Origin: RGIG4608 sp964413365
Lineage (GTDB): Bacteria; Bacillota; Clostridia; Oscillospirales; CAG-272
Assembly: GCA_964413365.1 (NCBI GenBank)
Contig: CAYPRM010000028.1
Span: 1-16,804 of the forward strand
Direction of reading: 5' to 3'
DNA: 16,804 nt
The notes beneath the pieces were generated by a model. The model was not told the DNA's origin. It did not search any database and saw only the letters and a program-made list of their open reading frames with translations. The stretch's first letter is position 1, and the number at the start of each line of letters is the position of its first letter. Of the stretch, positions 13,373-16,804 are shown in pieces. A program made the position numbers and the translations under genes.

Positions 13373-15821
13373 TCGGAACACCTACTTTCTCAAATAATCC
13401 GTTCCAACAATTCTCGTCCTGGCTCTTACTCATAATACACAAGAAAGAATGGATTGTACGAGTCATGGCAACATATAGAATTCGTGTTTCTTCTGCTGTA
13501 GCGTTAAAATCTTCTTCGCGTCTCACTGCAGAATAAAAATCATTGTGAAGGTCTTTATCGGAATCGCGTTTTCCAACATTCCAAGCAATTTTGGTTTGAG
13601 TTCCATCTATCAGTATTTCCGTCTGGTCTCTATAGAAAAAGGGAGTGTTCATAAATGGTAATACAACGGTATCGAACTCCAAACCTTTTGCTTTGTGAAC
13701 TGTCATGCAATAAACACAATCGTATTGATAGTCCGCTTCAACGTCTGCTTCGCTTTCATCTCTATTGGTAGCTATCGCGTTTTTCAAGAAAGATGCAATC
13801 TTATTTATTGTTACACTTTCACTCTTAAAACTTTGATGTAAAAGCTCCAGTAGTTTATCAATATTGGCTTTGTACTTAATGGCTTCAGCCAACACACTTG
13901 AAGTAATGTCCTCTTCTTCCCATCCTGCTTCCGCCTTAATTTGCTTGCGCCTAGCTATATAATTTTGAAGGTAAGGCTCTCGTTCAAATACATCTTTAAT
14001 CACAGCCAATGTCGGTCTAGTCTTCAATGCCTCAAAATACTCCAACCAATTTGTCCGTGATAAAAACTGATTAAGATAATCTTGCAGGTCGTCACGATTT
14101 CCGCAGAGCGCTACCATCGCCTGGTAATCGAGTGCTTCTGTTATGCCAGAGTAGGGTGATGCCAAGTAATTGAATACATAAATGGGCTCATTACAATATA
14201 GGAACGAGCAAATAAATGCATAGAAGTCTTTAACCGCGTCGGATTGATAAAATGTACCATCGCGTTTTGCGACTGCTGGAATTTGGTATTTATCTAGCAA
14301 CCGAGCCACTTCGCTCACTTGACGATTCGTTCTTGTTAGCACAACGATTCGGTTTTTGGAGTCTGCTTCCCGTTGTTCATTCTTAAAACGAGAACGGAAA
14401 TCCGACAATAACTTTTTGATTTCGGAAATAAATAATCCTTCATCAAACCCCCGCTTACTTGAACGTAGTATCGTTGCCGAGCCTTCAATTTTCTTGCACG
14501 GACGAACGACTGCAGCGCTTGTTAACAGCCTTTGGTTAGACCATTCAGCGAAATACTTGCTAAACACCGACATAACATTGGGCGCAGTACGATAATTATT
14601 CATTAGTTCAAATTGATACAAAGGCGTTTTGCGGTCATTGCGCAAATGAGCGATTAATCTAACAAACGCAGAATCAATTGCACCTCTAAATCTATAAATG
14701 CTTTGCTTTACGTCCCCCACTACAAACAATTTCAAGTGAAAGCCTTTTACCAACTCATGGAGCATGGCAATTTGGGAATTGTCAGAGTCCTGAAACTCAT
14801 CAACAAATAAATACTTAAATCCGCACTCGCTAATAACGCCGTTAGTTATAGCCAGTGGCAAGAGTACATTAATATCGCGCTTAAGATCTTGAAGGGTAAC
14901 CGCGTCACTACTTCTTTTAGCTTCGGCATACTCACTTGTTAAATTTTCAATCAGCAAACGCATTGTTTTTTGGAACTTGTAGGAATCCCCATTAGAGCCT
15001 TTGCCCCAATCCATTGCTAATACCGCATCCGTGCTCAATCCTAACTGAGCTACACGATTCCAAAAAGAATCGATTAGGTTAGTTGTTTTATAATACGAAA
15101 GCCCTAACTGAGAAGAAACACTTTCTCCGGATTTCACCATATCATCAAGCAGGTTGCGAATCAGTTCTTTACGTTCATAATTCAGTGTCTTTATGCGGAC
15201 TTGCTGGGAAAAACCTCCTACGATACCACAATGCTTCATCAACCAGAAAGAGAAACTGTCAATTGTGCTAATCTGCATGTTCGCTTGTTCTTCCATCCAT
15301 AGCAAATACTTTATATCTTTGGTGAGCCTATATCTTTTTAGCAAAACTTCCTGTAGGCGTATGCTCATTTGAGAAGTTGCCTCATTGGTAAAGGTAATCA
15401 TCGCTATATCGGAAAGCTTAATGCCTGGAATAGTATGAAGCATAAACATTATGCGGTCAATCATAACCGTAGTTTTTCCAGTTCCGGCGCTAGCCTCAAC
15501 AACTATGTGCGAATCCACGCAACAATGCTCCACCCTATATTGCGCAGCATTAAATAATGGCAATAGTTTTTCCAACTTAGCTACCGTTTTTTCACAATTA
15601 TAGCCATCAACAACAATACCTGCTTCCATTGTTGTCGGTACCACAAAACCATTGCACAAATAGGCTTTGCAAAATTCAGGATACTGACGATTTAAGAACT
15701 CCACATCTTGATGGGAACCAAACCAAAACACCTTGATTCCGCTTGCAAGCCAAGTTTGAATTTTCGGTTTATATTCAGCAATCGGTTGATTGCACAATAA
15801 TATTGAATATTTAGGCTGCAT
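13365..15821 (-). CDS. AddA-like UvrD-family helicase without nuclease domain
   Basis: The product is 818 residues against about 1200 for AddA. ATG 15821 is chosen over an adjacent TTG because it has GAGGGGG 8 nt upstream. Residues 1-90 are an unassigned N-terminal domain (SILLCNQPIAEYKPK, KVFWFGS). The helicase then shows Q94 (NAAQYRVE), Walker A EASAGTGKTT (109-118), FTNEAT (144-149), STIDSF (185-190), VDEFQDSD (340-347), GDVKQSIYRFRG (369-380), NYRT (409-412), HKAKGLEF (709-716) and YVAMTR (783-788). The SAGTGKTT, DEFQD and GDxKQSIYRFR signatures are those of AddA/RecB rather than PcrA. The protein stops about 30 residues after motif VI, where AddA would carry its RecB-type nuclease. It is predicted to be an ATP-driven DNA translocase paired with the AddB-like protein. 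Confidence 0.9.
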   Translation of the reverse strand: MQPKYSILLCNQPIAEYKPKIQTWLASGIKVFWFGSHQDVEFLNRQYPEFCKAYLCNGFVVPTTMEAGIVVDGYNCEKTVAKLEKLLPLFNAAQYRVEHCCVDSHIVVEASAGTGKTTVMIDRIMFMLHTIPGIKLSDIAMITFTNEATSQMSIRLQEVLLKRYRLTKDIKYLLWMEEQANMQISTIDSFSFWLMKHCGIVGGFSQQVRIKTLNYERKELIRNLLDDMVKSGESVSSQLGLSYYKTTNLIDSFWNRVAQLGLSTDAVLAMDWGKGSNGDSYKFQKTMRLLIENLTSEYAEAKRSSDAVTLQDLKRDINVLLPLAITNGVISECGFKYLFVDEFQDSDNSQIAMLHELVKGFHLKLFVVGDVKQSIYRFRGAIDSAFVRLIAHLRNDRKTPLYQFELMNNYRTAPNVMSVFSKYFAEWSNQRLLTSAAVVRPCKKIEGSATILRSSKRGFDEGLFISEIKKLLSDFRSRFKNEQREADSKNRIVVLTRTNRQVSEVARLLDKYQIPAVAKRDGTFYQSDAVKDFYAFICSFLYCNEPIYVFNYLASPYSGITEALDYQAMVALCGNRDDLQDYLNQFLSRTNWLEYFEALKTRPTLAVIKDVFEREPYLQNYIARRKQIKAEAGWEEEDITSSVLAEAIKYKANIDKLLELLHQSFKSESVTINKIASFLKNAIATNRDESEADVEADYQYDCVYCMTVHKAKGLEFDTVVLPFMNTPFFYRDQTEILIDGTQTKIAWNVGKRDSDKDLHNDFYSAVRREEDFNATAEETRILYVAMTRTIHSFLCIMSKSQDENCWNGLFEKVGVPNE

Positions 15822-15861
15822 CAAATCGCCCCCTCATTCTCTACTAATACAAATACTGTTC

Positions 15862-16077
15862 TTAATGGTCGCACTCGTCAAAAGATACGGAAACAATGTC
15901 TCCGATGTCACAATTCAAGTGCTTGCAAATTTTCATCAAGCTTTCAGTGCTCACGTGTTCGTCATGATTCAAATGAGAAATAGTCGTTCTGCTAAGTCCA
16001 ACGGTCTCGGAAAGAAACTTCTTCTTGAGTTTTTTGTCAATCATTAATTTCCAAAGGTTGTTGTAACTAATATGCAT
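15862..16077 (-). CDS. Small XRE/Cro-type HTH regulator
   Basis: The product is 71 residues. ATG 16077 has AGGAG 8 nt upstream; a GTG at 16086 is in frame but overlaps this site. Nearly the whole protein is one Cro/CI-type HTH (LWKLMIDKKLKKKFLSETVG, LSRTTISHLNH, STESLMKICKHLNCDIGDIV). It is the first gene of the seven-gene operon, directly behind a consensus promoter and 40 nt before the AddA-like gene. It probably controls the operon, most likely as a repressor acting near 16080-16165, since a fully consensus promoter usually needs restraint. Small solitary HTH regulators at the head of helicase-nuclease operons are common in defence loci. Confidence 0.88.
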   Translation of the reverse strand: MHISYNNLWKLMIDKKLKKKFLSETVGLSRTTISHLNHDEHVSTESLMKICKHLNCDIGDIVSVSFDECDH

Positions 16078-16106
16078 ATCGCACACTCCTATAAATAGAA
16101 TAATTT

Positions 16107-16135
16107 ATTATATCATAATCCTCGACTTTTGTCAA
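16107..16135 (-). promoter_or_regulatory. Consensus sigma-A promoter of the AddAB-like/macro operon
   Basis: On the minus strand, -35 TTGACA (16130-16135) and -10 TATAAT (16107-16112) both match the consensus perfectly, with exactly 17 bp between them. The transcript would begin near 16100, about 23 nt before the HTH start codon. A weak inverted repeat, ATTCAT (16141-16146) / ATGAAT (16157-16162), lies just upstream of the -35 and could be an operator. TTAT/ATAA symmetry also overlaps the -10. Confidence 0.9.
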
Positions 16136-16248
16136 CATACATTCATGCAGTTTTTGATGAATTTTTTTGTGGCAGGGTTGCATAAAAACATCTTAAAAAG
16201 ACTTTTTTGTTACGATTCGTATCATTCCAATTACACATTGAAAAATTA

Positions 16249-16283
16249 AAAAAGCTCCTGCCACACAGGACAAGAGCTTTTTC
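16249..16283. terminator. Hairpin terminator of the acetyltransferase gene
   Basis: AAAAAGCTC (16249-16257) pairs with GAGCTTTTT (16274-16282) around a 16-nt loop. Runs of A and T on the two sides make it potentially bidirectional. It lies directly after the stop codon of the acetyltransferase gene and insulates the operon promoter from it. Confidence 0.8.
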
Positions 16284-16286
16284 TAT

Positions 16287-16804
16287 TTATTTCACTAATT
16301 TCTTATACCAAAATACTGCCGTTTCACTTGCATACGGCTCTCCAAGCATAGCATACAGTTCCGTATTCACGCCACCGATGATGAAGCCGTTTTTCTTATA
16401 AAACCTTGATGCCAAAACATTATTATCCTGGCATTCAAGCGAGATAGCATTTAAGTTATTGGCTTTTGCCCAGGTTTCTGCTTTGCCTAACAGCATTGTA
16501 CCTATCCCTTGACCTCTGTAAGCCTCGGCTATGCTGATATCCTCAATGTGAGCATATTTGTTCCAGGTCTTTGCAATCAATATCTGCCCAACACAGTTCT
16601 CTCCGTCATAGGCAAAATATGCGACTCTATCCATTGAAGCGATATAGTCCTCCGCTTCCGCACCGTCATAATTTGGGTATTGCTTACGGGATACAGCATC
16701 GGACAGCACCTCGTCGTATTCCCACTTTCCGTTCTCAAACCAAATATCCAAACGACCAATGATGTCAAAGGGCTGATTCGCCTTGTTCAAGTCGTTTTTA
16801 TTGG
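16287..16804 (-). CDS. GNAT acetyltransferase, streptothricin acetyltransferase-like (5' end cut off)
   Basis: A GNAT N-acetyltransferase whose 5' end lies beyond the window. The frame stays open to the last base, and a TTG at 16790 is not a convincing start. Visible parts are the N-terminal PFDIIGRL segment, the acetyl-CoA pyrophosphate-binding loop RGQGIGTMLL, and the family pattern WNKYAHIEDISI, LECQDNN..A..FYKKNGF and AVFWY. From memory this pattern matches streptothricin acetyltransferases of the SatA/Sat4 kind, which acetylate the beta-lysine moiety of streptothricin. The substrate here is not proven, since many chromosomal GNAT proteins share the scaffold. It reads toward the operon but is separated from it by a terminator. 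Confidence 0.82.
   Translation of the reverse strand, partial: NKNDLNKANQPFDIIGRLDIWFENGKWEYDEVLSDAVSRKQYPNYDGAEAEDYIASMDRVAYFAYDGENCVGQILIAKTWNKYAHIEDISIAEAYRGQGIGTMLLGKAETWAKANNLNAISLECQDNNVLASRFYKKNGFIIGGVNTELYAMLGEPYASETAVFWYKKLVK

Noticed and set aside
8172..15821. Gabija, Zorya or Hachiman defence system
   Set aside because: A UvrD-like helicase alone recalls GajB, but there is no GajA-type OLD/TOPRIM nuclease, no ZorA/B motor pair and no HamA-like protein.
16169..16265. Spaced inverted repeat TGTGGCAGG / CCTGCCACA around the operon upstream region
   Set aside because: The right arm falls in the loop of the acetyltransferase terminator. With only 9 bp and about 80 bp spacing, no role can be supported.
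1..16804. CRISPR array, transposase, integrase or DarT-like ADP-ribosyltransferase
   Set aside because: I looked for repeat-spacer structure, for transposase or integrase motifs and for an ART-type toxin partner of the macrodomain genes. None is visible in the window.

Overview
The window looks like a stretch of chromosome, or a chromosomal island, from a low-to-mid-GC Firmicute, probably a gut Clostridia lineage. The evidence is AT-rich intergenic DNA, strong AGGAGG-like ribosome sites, TATAAT promoters with 17-bp spacing, and Clostridia-style genes such as a stand-alone vWA protein, macro-HTH proteins and an orphan RNA polymerase alpha-CTD protein. No species can be named. Every protein gene I accept is on the minus strand.

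Left edge (1-512): the 3' half of a tRNA-Pro(GGG), a long terminator hairpin, a compact structured element, a second 31-bp copy of the tRNA 3' end, and three more terminator hairpins. This looks like an integration or duplication scar. Next (514-1257) come out-of-frame remnants that include the middle of a DUF262 (GmrSD-like) protein, a sign of a decayed defence gene.

Left operons: 1237-2534 encodes an Lrp/AsnC regulator, an orphan alpha-CTD protein and a small unknown protein, behind a near-perfect promoter. 2675-4622 encodes a small membrane protein and a fusion of an ADP-ribosylglycohydrolase with a PHP phosphoesterase. 4835-5476 is a stand-alone vWA/MIDAS protein.

Main feature (5561-16135): a tightly packed seven-gene operon behind a perfect consensus promoter. 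In transcription order it encodes an XRE regulator, an AddA-like UvrD helicase with no nuclease domain, an AddB-like protein that keeps its Fe-S cysteines but shows no helicase or nuclease catalytic motifs, a 60-residue acidic protein, a second UvrD-like helicase with a GreA/B-C-like segment, a macrodomain protein fused to an alpha-CTD-like helical domain, zinc ribbon and beta domain, and a macrodomain-HTH protein. I infer a DNA-unwinding complex combined with ADP-ribose recognition or removal; the vWA and ADP-ribosylhydrolase-PHP genes downstream may belong to the same network. A role in phage defence or in repair of ADP-ribosylated nucleic acid is plausible but unproven, and I do not recognise the arrangement as a named system.

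Right edge: a terminator, then a GNAT acetyltransferase resembling streptothricin acetyltransferases, cut off at its 5' end by the window boundary.
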